NCBI RefSeq assembly: GCF_000708205.1
Contig: NW_014575557.1
Span: forward strand, 558,143 to 622,142
Direction of reading: 5' to 3'
Source of the DNA: Mixia osmundae IAM 14324
Lineage: Eukaryota > Basidiomycota > Mixiomycetes > Mixiales > Mixiaceae
Length of the DNA: 64,000 bases
Shown: positions 54,971-64,000 of the stretch, piece after piece
Numbering within the stretch: position 1 is the first letter of the stretch
How the letters are laid out: every line of letters starts with the position of its first letter
The notes under the pieces: model-generated
Seen by the model: only the letters and a program-made list of their open reading frames with translations
Databases searched by the model: none
Told to the model about the DNA's origin: nothing
Program-made: the position numbers and the translations under genes

Positions 54971-56884
54971 TTAGCCTTGTGTCAGCACAGGGAAGGCCGC
55001 GTACCCTGGCAGTCGAGCCGGAAGAAGAGCGGTCGAAGCAGCTTGATCTTGATCGTGATCAGGCGAGCGTCTAGGTCGCTCGTTGCTGCCAGAACGTGAT
55101 GGTGCACGCGAATTAGATCTGGAAGGGAAGATAGCGTCTAAGCCCAGAGCAGCGAACAATGACTTTGCTCGCTCCGGTGTGATGATGTCCGATCGCTGGT
55201 CATCATATTCGCTCGAGCCTGACGATGTGTCTGAGGTCGCAATATCGCCTATCGGATCTGGACTTGCGATGGGCGTGTCGCCTTCGTAGATCGTGCTCAC
55301 AGGCCTCTTGCCAGCTATCGGACGTCTCGGTGCCGCGTACGGTAGCGAAGATGGCCTTCTGTCTTCTTCTGATCTATCTGCGATCCTGCCTGCGCCTAAC
55401 AGAGGCGATCCGAATGGTGACGGGGCAGGTGAATGTCTAGGCGTGTAGATGAGCTCGGATTCGGGCCACATATTGTCAAGCGAGCTCCTCCTTGGCGGTG
55501 GCTGCACAAGTCTATCTTCGGGGTTGCTATACGCGATAGCCATCTCGCGCTCTTGCCAAGGATTCGCAGGAGGACCAGAGCTAGTCTTTTGTCTGTGTGC
55601 TTCGTATCGATCGTACCAATCAGAATACACGCGACTCTGCCTCAGTCGCTGTTGTCGCTTAGATCGTTTTTTCCTTCGCAGCGCGCAGATGAGAAGTGAG
55701 AGGCACAAGGCGACAAGTGCGAGTGAAGCCGAAACGGATACGCCTGCTATGCCGCCCGTAGATAGTCTCGCTCCTTGGCCAGAAGCGCGCGCTGAACTCG
55801 ACGAAGAGCTGATCAAAGACGTACGAGCGGCGAGGCTTGCTGAGCTCGCTGCTCTGGATGCGCTCGACTGTGCCGAGATTGAAGAGAGGATTCCAGATAG
55901 GACGGAAGCTGCAGACTGCCGTATTGGATTATCTGTACTAGATGCCGTTACAGTCGCTGCAGCTCCTCCGCTGCTTGTTACAATCACCGCCGGGACACCC
56001 ACTGACTGTAGCTGAGAAGTGATCGAGACGCTCGAACCTTGACTGGCCGCTGCAGCCGGTACTGAAGTCGCTGCAATTGTGGACGTTGCCTGGCCAGCCG
56101 CTGAAGGCGCAGCCTGTGCAGCCTGCGATTCGACAGCAGATTGCGCCGCGACTGTGATGACCGCCGGCTGATCTGATGGTGTGCCTGTCCCATCGTCGAC
56201 AGCGGGCGGAGTATCTGTGGAGCCGTCATCTGTTGCGGCTGCTGCACTCCCTTGAGCTACTGCTGCTGCATCCGCAGCGCTTGTCTGGGCAGCAGCTACC
56301 GCGCTCGTCGTGCTCGCTTGCACATCCACAGATGCTGCACGAGCGCCTGTGTCTGCATTCGCCGAGTCGTCGCCGCTGCCAGTATCCGTTGATGGAGCAT
56401 CGTCATTATCAGCTGCTGAAGCATCCATTCCTGCATTCGGATCTGTGTCTGTGCCGTCGTCCCCAGCACTTTGATCAGGCGAAGCAGGGGTTCCGGTGCT
56501 TTGACTTGCAACAGCAGGCGCTGCTGTGGTCATTGCCATGGCCGCATTCATGCCCGTCTGCGCAGTCGCCATACTGACGGGCGGCGTCGCTGATGCTGTA
56601 GGCGAGGAATCATCATTCGCTGACAGTGTAGCTCGTACAACACGTCCGTGATTATCTAGGGTTGCCAGTGTACCTGAGTCTAGTATGCTGATGACTGTGG
56701 GTCCGTCAGAGGGCGTGGTGTAGGGAAAGGCGAGAGGAATGCTTGCGCCGTCGTATGTCAGCGGCAATTGGGCCAGAGCAGACGATGAGCCGATCTTGAC
56801 GTAGCTCAACCACGCCGGCAGCACTTGGCCGCCTGGCATGGCACCGACCCTGAGCAAGACTCGCACTTCAAATCGACTTCGCAT
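54971..56884 (-). CDS. Mucin-like single-pass membrane protein (sensor-like)
   Basis: Single exon, 637 residues, no catalytic domain. Residues ~90-385 are Ala/Ser/Thr/Asp-rich and would be heavily O-glycosylated. One membrane helix (GIAGVSVSASLALVALCLSL LICAL, split here, about 388-410) is followed at once by RRKKRSKRQQR, so the N-terminus faces outside. The ~220-residue cytosolic tail is rich in Ser/Pro with repeated PRR.SSL and RHSPAPSPFGSP sites for kinases. The layout resembles fungal wall-stress sensors such as Mid2/Wsc and SKG6-type proteins, but without a WSC domain. The N-terminus lacks an obvious signal peptide, so a small upstream exon or another start is possible. Confidence 0.65.
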   Translation of the reverse strand: MRSRFEVRVLLRVGAMPGGQVLPAWLSYVKIGSSSALAQLPLTYDGASIPLAFPYTTPSDGPTVISILDSGTLATLDNHGRVVRATLSANDDSSPTASATPPVSMATAQTGMNAAMAMTTAAPAVASQSTGTPASPDQSAGDDGTDTDPNAGMDASAADNDDAPSTDTGSGDDSANADTGARAASVDVQASTTSAVAAAQTSAADAAAVAQGSAAAATDDGSTDTPPAVDDGTGTPSDQPAVITVAAQSAVESQAAQAAPSAAGQATSTIAATSVPAAAASQGSSVSITSQLQSVGVPAVIVTSSGGAAATVTASSTDNPIRQSAASVLSGILSSISAQSSASRAASSASLAARTSLISSSSSSARASGQGARLSTGGIAGVSVSASLALVALCLSLLICALRRKKRSKRQQRLRQSRVYSDWYDRYEAHRQKTSSGPPANPWQEREMAIAYSNPEDRLVQPPPRRSSLDNMWPESELIYTPRHSPAPSPFGSPLLGAGRIADRSEEDRRPSSLPYAAPRRPIAGKRPVSTIYEGDTPIASPDPIGDIATSDTSSGSSEYDDQRSDIITPERAKSLFAALGLDAIFPSRSNSRAPSRSGSNERPRRSPDHDQDQAASTALLPARLPGYAAFPVLTQG

Positions 56885-56978
56885 TTAACATCGACGTTTG
56901 ACCTTCACACGTGTTGGTCACGTGCATCGCCATTGACATTGCGACGATCCGAAATTTTGCGTCGCTCCAAGTGGATGA

Positions 56979-59900
56979 ATGCGTGCTCTGGCAAGTCCGT
57001 CTGGCCGTCTGCTATGTGCTTGCTGCCGGCAGACCATTGGTCTGCTACGATCCAGTCAAGCAGCCAGTTCTGGACTCTCACAGCGATCGGTGAAAAGGAC
57101 GATTTCGAGTTCTGCTCAGTCGTCAGCGTCAGCTCTGCCCGACATTGCCGTGCCGGCATCAGATCCCATCGACAGCATAGACTATCATAGTTCAAACACT
57201 TATCTGCGTGGTCAGGTGCCCTTTGAGTCTCGCATCTATTCGCCCTTTGGCGTACGCCGTTCGCCGCCGAATTATGTCGTCTTGCCATCGCCGAAGCCGC
57301 CCAGAGACGGCGGATCATCGCTCGTCCTGACTACGGACATAAAGCCGGAGAGGAAGCCTCACGTCTCTGAAGCTGACCAGGTGACGCTCCTGAGCGTCTG
57401 CCTCGACTCTGACTTTGTCGAGCGAGCCACCTTGATCTGGAAAGGCATCCTGGCAAAATATCCGCGACCAAGGACTGGCGCCAGGCATACCGGGAGGCGA
57501 CATGAAGTACGGCGGCTGGTACCGCCTCATATTCATACAAGCTTCTTGGCAGCGTACTGGCGGCGGGCAATAAGCGCTCCAACAGACAAGCAAGACTATG
57601 CGCAGCTCGCTCTTCAGCATTTGTTAGCTATGATAGACGACCGAACAACCTATGGATCCGTAGAGCGCTCTGCTTTTGCAACGATGCTCAAGGGCGCAAC
57701 GGCCCATCAGCTCGCACAAAATGAAGCGCAAGCTCCCGAACGAGCGCCATACGACAACACAGCATTGCTGGTCCAGATCATGAAGATCGCTCTCGCTTCC
57801 GATTATAGCCTCTCTGACATTCTTGCGGATCCACTCTTTCGTCTCAAAGCATCTGCCTCGCTTGGAAACGTCACTGCCGCATCAGTCTACGAAGCGTGTC
57901 TCAGTGCAGCGACCGAATTGCAAGATACCGAGATCCTCGATCATCTGCAAGATCCTCGAGCACTCGAGCCTGTCAATTCCGCTATGGATTCCGGTACGAT
58001 CAGCGAGACCAGCGAGCAGGCTCGTATGCCTCCTGCAGAGTTGTTGCACCCGGTCAGACCGTACGCGCAAACGACGGGCGATGAGCTCGAGTCCCACTTC
58101 CGGATAGACGTGTTGCGAGAGCAACTCAAAGCTGTCGAAAGCGAAGCTTATCATTCCATCGACCTATATGAGCGACAAAGGCAACTCGAAGATTCCGCTA
58201 TGCAGGCCGCGGTCGTGCAATTCCAGACCGAGCGAGAGAAGATGAACACTGAAGTTGCCCAGCGCGTTTCGATGCAGCAAAGATCACTTCAATCACTCAT
58301 GACGGGTTGGATCGAGGAGCTCACCGTCGTGTTGACACGAGTGCAAGAGCAGATGAGGCTGCTGATAGATTCTGATGCTGTCACAACGAAAGAAACGGTC
58401 ATCGAGGGATGCAAAATCTTCGCGACCGATAGAGCTGCGGATGATATCTATTTCTTACTCTTACCGCCCGACAAACTTGCCTACTTGACTGTCTCGGTTC
58501 TGCTCTCGCATAACACGCCTGGTGCAGCAATGCAGAAAGTCACCCGCTGCGTCATGGCGATTGGCAAAGCAGTCGAAGTCGAGCATTATGCAATGAAGCT
58601 GCAAGAGTCACATCGGCTGGAATTGGCCGATGCTCTACATGCTGTCAGAGAAGCGGAAGCCGCAAATGGCGTCACCGAGTCTCGTGTCGTCGCACGCATC
58701 TGGCGAGACGTCAGAGCAAGACAAGGCGATTCGTCTAGAGAGGTCTTCTGGTCTCATCAGACCCGAGCCCGCATCGGCGCTATGTGTTTGCACTTCCTGT
58801 GCGAGACTGCAAAGATCCAGCGGAGTGCTGTCATCGATGGGCAGGAGATGTAAGCTCATTTGGTTGCCATTTGGTCATGCTGACTAGCCACTGTAGCATC
58901 GAAATACAGCCAGCGTTTGTACAGACTTACCAGTTCAGTGCAGGTCAGAAGATAGGGATCATCAAATTCAATGCTGCCGTGACTGAACGGCTAGACAAAG
59001 ACTCGATGCTTTCTACGCTCACTCCTCGCTACTTGCCCATGCTTGTTCCCCCGAGACCTTGGACAGCACACAATAAGGGTGCTTACCTGATGCATCCCGT
59101 ATCGGTCCTTCGCATCAAAGACTCGATGGAGCAAACCGCTTACCTCAAGCAAGCGTCCGATAGCGGGCAACTTGATGAAGCCTTTGCCAGCCTTGACTAT
59201 CTTGGCAGTACAGCTTGGAACGTCAATCGAGACGTCTTCGGCGTCATTGCAAGCGCCTGGAATAGTGGTCTCACGATCGGCGGTATACCCGTTGCAGACC
59301 CACTCAACGCGATCAAAGATCCAGAGCCTCCTGCAGGAGGGTTCACCTCGCCTAGGCAACAAGATACGCATCGCGCTGAAGTCAAAGCGGCGGAGATGCA
59401 AAGACGCCAACATTACTCAATTCGCTGCGATCTCAACTACAAGCTCGAAATTGCGAGAGCTTACCTCAATGAGCGCTTCTACTTTCCGCATAACATGGAC
59501 TTCCGTGGTAGAGCGTATCCCATACCGCCTAATCTGTCGCATATCGGCGATGACTTGTGCCGTGGTCTCCTTACCTTTGCGGAACGGAAGAGGCTTGGCG
59601 CGACTGGTTTACGCTGGCTTCATGTGCATTTGGCGAACATGTTTGGGTTCGACAAAGCCAGTCTTGCAGCAAGAGAACAATTCGCAAAGGACCATCTTAC
59701 AGACATCTTTGACTCTGCCGATAAGCCTCTAGATGTACGCATGCTCGGGTTGGATATGCTCGCATGCTGATCTTATTGTAGGGCGCGAGATGGTGGCTCA
59801 AAGCAGAAGAGCCATGGCAGTGCCTGGCGACGTGCTTTGAGTTGAGCAAAGCCTTACGCTCGCCGGTGCCTGAGGACTATCGCAGCTCTTTGCCCGTGCA

Positions 59901-61300
59901 ACAAGATGGATCCTGCAATGGTCTGCAGCACTACGCAGCGCTAGGAGGCGACATGGCAGGTGCCGGGCAAGTCAACCTCATCGCTGGTGATGCACCCTCG
60001 GATGTCTACACCGGCGTCTGCAATCTTGTGATTGGAGCAGTCGAGCAAGACGCAGCCAACAAGAACGAGTTAGCCCTGCATCTCAAAGGCAAGATCACGC
60101 GCAAAGTCATCAAGCAGACGGTCATGACGACTGTCTATGGTGTCACCTACATCGGTGCTAGTCGACAGATCGAACGTCAGCTCAAGGATCGCGGCGATGT
60201 CGATGCCGAGGTCCGCCACAAGTGCGCATTGTACCTTACAGAGAAGACGCTACAATCGATCGGTACACTCTTTGCCGGCGCTGCTGCTATCCAGCTCTGG
60301 CTCACAACATGCGGCCGTCTGATTTCGAAGTCCATTCCAGGCGATCGACATGAGCTCGTCAAGGCAACTCAAAGCAAGTCTGAGCAGAATAAACTGAAGA
60401 AGAAGCAGTCGTCCAAGGACATGCTAGCTAGAGAACAGATGACGACGGTCGTTTGGACTACACCGATCGGTCTGCCGGTTGCGCAACCTTACCGGAAGCA
60501 GCAACGCAAACAGGTGAAGACGGTCGTTCAGACCGTCTTCATCTCAGATCCACAAACGCCTACCCAAGTCGACTCTCGTCAGCAGACATCAGCCTTTCCT
60601 CCCAATTTCATCCACAGTCTGGATGCGAGCCACCTCATGCTTACCGCTGGACGGTGCAAAGTACGCCTACCTGCGTTTGCTCAGATACTGAGCTGATGAC
60701 TCTGCACAGCGTCGCGGTCTCACATTCGCATCGGTTCACGATTCTTTCTGGACGCACGCTGCGGATGTCGACGTGATGGCAACCGAGCTGAGAGCAGCCT
60801 TTGTCGATCTACACGCTCAGGATATCCTCGAATCCTTGCGCCGGGAGGTATGCCATCTTGAGCGATTTTAGCAGAGTCATTGCTGACGTCTGTGATAGTT
60901 TTTACTGCGATATGAGGGTCATGTGGTACCCATGGGAAGCGCGAGCAAAGGTACAAGCCAGGCGAAAGCGAGTTCTGGCTCTGCCTCGGAGGCTGTCAAG
61001 CTGGTCGAACTGGCCCAAGCGCTGGACACGCTCGACGACGGACCGCTCGATCAAAGAGCGCAAGAAGACCCGGGATCGATCACCGATAGCGAGATGAGCG
61101 AGGACGAAGCAACGACGAGAGAACGCGTGACAGATGCGATCGATACGCTGACGAGCACACGGGAATTGAAGGAACAGTCGCAGACGGCGCTCTCGCGGAA
61201 GGTAGCCTTACGTCCGCTCATCGATATACTTCCTGCTGTGCCTGCACGGGGTGATTTCGACGTTCGCTCGGTCAAGCTAAGCCAGTATTTCTTTTCGTAG
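56979..61300 (+). CDS. RPO41: Mitochondrial RNA polymerase Rpo41
   Basis: Single-subunit T7-like polymerase for mitochondrial transcription. Exons 56979-58849, 58897-59734, 59782-60660, 60710-60847 and 60899-61300 give 1,375 residues. An Arg/Ser-rich presequence starts the protein, followed by a helical N-terminal extension. The polymerase domain shows RAYLNERFYFPHNMDFRGRA, LPVQQDGSCNGLQHYAALGG with the first catalytic Asp, the O-helix IKQTVMTTVYGVTYIGA with Lys and Tyr, FPPNFIHSLDASHLMLTA and SVHDSFWTHAADVDVM with the second catalytic Asp. The end DVRSVKLSQYFFS matches the family terminus. A ~115-residue charged insertion lies between the HDSFW region and that terminus. Confidence 0.94.
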
Positions 61301-61355
61301 AAATGCAGCGAGGTGTTCGTACAACAAAACATTGTGATGTCGCGGAATCGCAACT

Positions 61356-62100
61356 CTAGTACTTGTAGCGTGTGCTGTAGTCTGTCTCTCTGGGACTTGT
61401 TAGCTTGATTGGCTGGATGTGAGGGTAGTGCTGACCCTTTGGACTGACGACGAGACCGCGACCTTTTGCTGCGCCACGGTACACTGTCTCGATGATGTCG
61501 ATGAGCTGAAGCGGACCGGTCAGCGCAAGACATGACAAACGCTGACAGACTGACCTCTTGCTTGTCTTCCATTGCCCAATTGATCTTGTTGTTGTTGCCC
61601 GTCCCCAAATCTATCATGATGTGCTGGAGGGCAAAGATGAGCGCATATTCCGAGCAAAGAGGAAAGTGAACTCACCTTGTTTCTATAGAATGTCTGCAAG
61701 AGACGACTGCAGTATGAGCCAGAGATACACCGTACCGGGGAGATTCACTTGCCATGACGGTGACGGCATCGTAGAGCTCGTACATCTTTGTAAAATCGGG
61801 TACTTGGGTGATATCGACGAGATAGATGACTGCAAAGTTCTTCACTCGTTCTTGGACACTGTACAGCGTCTCGTCCATCTTCATACACTCTGGATCCTGT
61901 TCGTCTGACTGAGCACGACTGACGAGGTTGAAAGGCGAGGAGAGGAAGTACATAGTCGTGGCCGAACCTGATGACGACGACTCTGTTCTCTTCCGCTAGT
62001 ATAGCTTGGTCGACGTGCCATCCGCTCTGGTTCGAATGTCAGACGGTGTCTCGCTCGAAGATGAGCATCTTACCGGCAGATGTGGCAGCAAGTAGGACAT
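61356..62100 (-). CDS. DIB1: U5 snRNP protein Dib1/Dim1
   Basis: Thioredoxin-fold spliceosomal protein of the U4/U6.U5 tri-snRNP. Seven exons: 62100-62074, 62026-61952, 61896-61753, 61693-61676, 61623-61555, 61505-61436 and 61381-61356, giving exactly 142 residues, the conserved length. The protein reads MSYLLPHLPSGWHVDQAILA, RVVVIRFGHDYDPECMKMDE, VKNFAVIYLVDITQVPDFTK, MYELYDAVTVMTFYRNKHIM, IDLGTGNNNKINWAMEDKQE and ends DYSTRYKY. Intron 3 has a GC donor (ATG|GCAAGT); using the GT two bases in would give a stop after the junction. Exon 4 is an 18-nt microexon encoding TFYRNK. The gene is convergent with RPO41 (55-bp gap) and divergent from UBC7. Confidence 0.95.
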
Positions 62101-62229
62101 GTCGTGCCACTCCGACCAGCAAAGGCGTCGGCGCGTCAAAAAGCAATTCCACTCGCCGCGATCTCGTCGAGTCTCCCGCCCAACTCGCCACATCCCGAGC
62201 GAGGCAAAGCGTCACGAACCAGTCAGGGC

Positions 62230-63103
62230 ATGTCATCATCATCATCGAGCTTAGCACTCCGACGACAGCTCAACGGTCAGTCTCATCTGCCCCAGCCTCA
62301 CCGAACCTCCATCGCGCGTACCACGTACCGTCACCCCTCATGTCGGCCCCCTTCACAAGCTCGCACAGGCCCAGTCGAGTGGATGCTGATGCTCGAGGGC
62401 AATGACAGAGTTCAGGAAACACCCTGTCGATGGTTTCTCTGCCGGTCTGGTGGACGATGCCAACGTGTACGAATGGGAGATCACCATTTTCGGTCCCGCC
62501 GATACACTCTAGTCAGTCGTCCTGCTTCGATCAGTCCGGCCTGACTTTGGACTGAGGAGGCGATGGTGTTGACAGCGAGGGAGGATTTCTGAGGGCGAGG
62601 ATGAGCTTCCCTGAAGAATTCCCTTTGATGCCGCCCAAGCTCAAATTCGTCACGCCCATGTGGCATCCCAACAGTCAGGCTAGCTCCTCTCCATCAGCGT
62701 TCCAGAGCTGACCGGAGACGTGTGCGACAGTCTACTCTGACGGTCAACTGTGCATCTCGATTCTCGCAAGTCACACATTGCTATCTGGCCGTCGCTCTGC
62801 TGACGCGACGTCTACAGCACGCGCCGGGAGATGATCAGTACGGGTACGAAGATGCAGGCGAGAGATGGCTACCCGTACATACTGTCGAATCGATCGTAGG
62901 TATCGCCCCACAAGACCAGCAAGCAGAAAAGCTGAATGGGTTCGCAGCTCCTCTCGGTCATCTCCTTGCTGTCGGCCGATGTACCCAGTCTAGACTCGCC
63001 CGCCAACATCGACGCCGCCAAAGAAGTCAGAGAAGATTATGCGAGCTACAAGAAGAAAGTGAGAAGGCTCGTCAGACGATCTGCAGAAGAAGCATACGAC
63101 TAG
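62230..63103 (+). CDS. UBC7: Ubiquitin-conjugating enzyme E2 of the Ubc7/UBE2G2 type
   Basis: E2 of ER-associated degradation. Exons 62230-62275, 62409-62511, 62576-62673, 62731-62765, 62818-62895 and 62948-63103 give 171 residues. Motifs are LRRQLNEFRKHPVDGFSAGL, VYEWEITIFGPADTLYEGGF, FPLMPPKLKFVTPMWHPNIY, SDGQLCISILHAPGDD with the catalytic Cys, and the acidic loop DDQYGYEDAGERWLPVHTVE that marks the Ubc7/Cdc34 class, then ESILLSVISLLSAD and SPANIDAAKEVREDY. Intron 4 (62766-62817) starts at a GC donor, CTC|GCAAGT; the alternative GT gives a stop. Intron 1 is long (133 nt). The E2 clade is sure, the exact paralogue (UBE2G1 or G2) a little less so. Confidence 0.92.
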
Positions 63104-63356
63104 ACGATACCCATCCTCTCTCCGCGGTTGGACGATCTCTCTCGCAATCGCAATTCGTGTTGCCCAAGAGCACACTGGGCGAGAAGTATACAAGACAAGA
63201 CGACCGTCTGATCTACATCACCTGTTGTTGAAAGTTCGCCACATCGATGTATCATACCGCGCAATCACCCCACCTCTCGTTTCGCGGGTGGGCTATACAC
63301 TCTTGAGTACAATCGCAACAACATGCCCTCACAGGAGCTCAAGAGGGAAGGTCGCA

Positions 63357-64000
63357 CTATGACTTGGACGGAGAACGACGGAGTGAAGCAATCTCTGCGT
63401 CTTTTGCGACAAGGGTGTTCTTTGCCTCTGCGAGCATCTTCTTGCTCGACTCTACCTGGGCTTGGAGTTCTTGTATGTGCTGATCGGTCATGAGCTTCTC
63501 GAGCGTCCACTTTTCGATATTGCTCGCTTCTGCCTCCTTGAGCTCCTTGATGTATCCGCTCGCCGCTATCAGAATATCTCCCTTGTTCTTGTTCTCGCCC
63601 GGGATGATCTTGCCCAGCTCTTCTATGCCCAGATTGATCCCCAGCCGTCGCTTGCGCTCTACTTCTTTCTGCAGATCGAGGATCCCCAATCAGCTCCTTC
63701 GAAGTGATCAAGAATGCAGGCTCACATGATTATCCTTGCGAACCCGGTCGTTGTCTCTCTCGCCAACAGAATCATCTCGGCTCATCCGGGGTCGTTTGGC
63801 AGGTGTGCTCCCGTCCGAAGCTACCCTGACATCCTGTTTTCCTTCTTCCTCTAGCCTTCTACCGGGAGTGAACCGAGCAGGAGCAGGCGAACTGACGAGC
63901 GCATGGTGGCCGTATCCCTCGCCCGGCGCAGAGACGGGATAATTGCCATACTCTGCACTTCCTGAAGCATGGGGAGCAGAAGCAGGTGATCGAACGGGAG
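63357..64000 (-). CDS. bHLH transcription factor, C-terminal part; 5' end off the right edge
   Basis: The basic helix-loop-helix domain reads DNDRVRKDNH in the first visible exon (64000-63726), joined across a 57-nt intron (63669-63725) to KEVERKRRLGINLGIEELGK, then IIPGENKNKGDILIAASGYI and KELKE in exon 63668-63357. The H..E.+R.R..IN pattern with Glu is that of E-box binders. A leucine-heptad coiled coil follows (EKLMTDQHIQELQAQVESSK...), so this is a bHLH-zipper protein like Cbf1/USF or Rtg3. The protein ends RRSPSKS. The sequence before the domain is disordered and contains PAKRPRMSRDDS, a likely nuclear localisation signal. The start lies outside the window. Confidence 0.87.

Noticed and set aside
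1-64000. Transposons, LTR elements, viral remnants, CRISPR arrays, bacterial operons
   Set aside because: No reverse transcriptase, integrase, transposase, capsid gene, terminal repeats or spacer arrays were seen; gene structure is fungal throughout.

Overview
This window looks like a piece of a compact basidiomycete nuclear genome, most likely a yeast-like or dimorphic Pucciniomycotina-type fungus. That placement is inference. It rests on small intergenic gaps, many introns of about 45-60 nt with CTGAC/CTGAT branch points, and the gene set (DASH Duo1, Mim1, Zn2Cys6 factor, NUP permease). I could support about 37 protein genes. I saw no rRNA, canonical tRNA, CRISPR array, LTR element or DNA transposon. 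Exon maps come from reading splice signals together with family conservation, and nearly all keep the reading frame; residual doubts are stated per gene. Layout, left to right. 0-9.3 kb: 5'-side of an ABCC transporter gene, an F-box protein, a gene-free stretch with a four-unit ~110-bp repeat that can fold as RNA, a MINDY deubiquitinase, Duo1 and an unidentified small gene. 9.7-16.2 kb: NUP nucleoside permease, alpha/beta hydrolase, ATP synthase subunit g, p23/Sba1 co-chaperone and a small secreted protein (copy A). 16.4-25 kb: Dbf2/Sid2 kinase, APC/C subunit Cdc16, Arp3 and TRAPP subunit Trs31. 25-33.6 kb: PSP1-domain protein, Sec20 SNARE with a huge acidic tail, a membrane protein, secreted protein copy B and a cysteine-rich secreted protein. 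33.8-46.8 kb: Zn2Cys6 factor, BiP/Kar2, Pam18, a giant Mim1-domain protein and a GMC-type alcohol oxidase. 46.9-51.0 kb: three members of an unrecognised ~365-residue secreted family, one forward and two reverse. 51.1-64 kb: SDR, serine carboxypeptidase, Fes1, mucin-like membrane protein, mitochondrial RNA polymerase, Dib1, Ubc7 and a truncated bHLH factor. Themes: most genes are single-copy housekeeping functions (secretory pathway: Sec20, Trs31, BiP, Fes1, p23; mitochondria: Atp20, Pam18, Mim1, Rpo41; mitosis: Duo1, Dbf2, Cdc16). Between them lie candidate secreted proteins with no family I recognise. The strongest unusual signals are an apparent excess of GC-AG introns (seven well supported, two more possible, among roughly 80 traced), the secreted-protein cluster, the Mim1 protein with a ~1,050-residue N-terminal extension carrying five C-x-Y-[ED]-S-rich repeats, the Sec20 tail ending in HLEL, and the structured tandem repeat near 5.2-5.6 kb.
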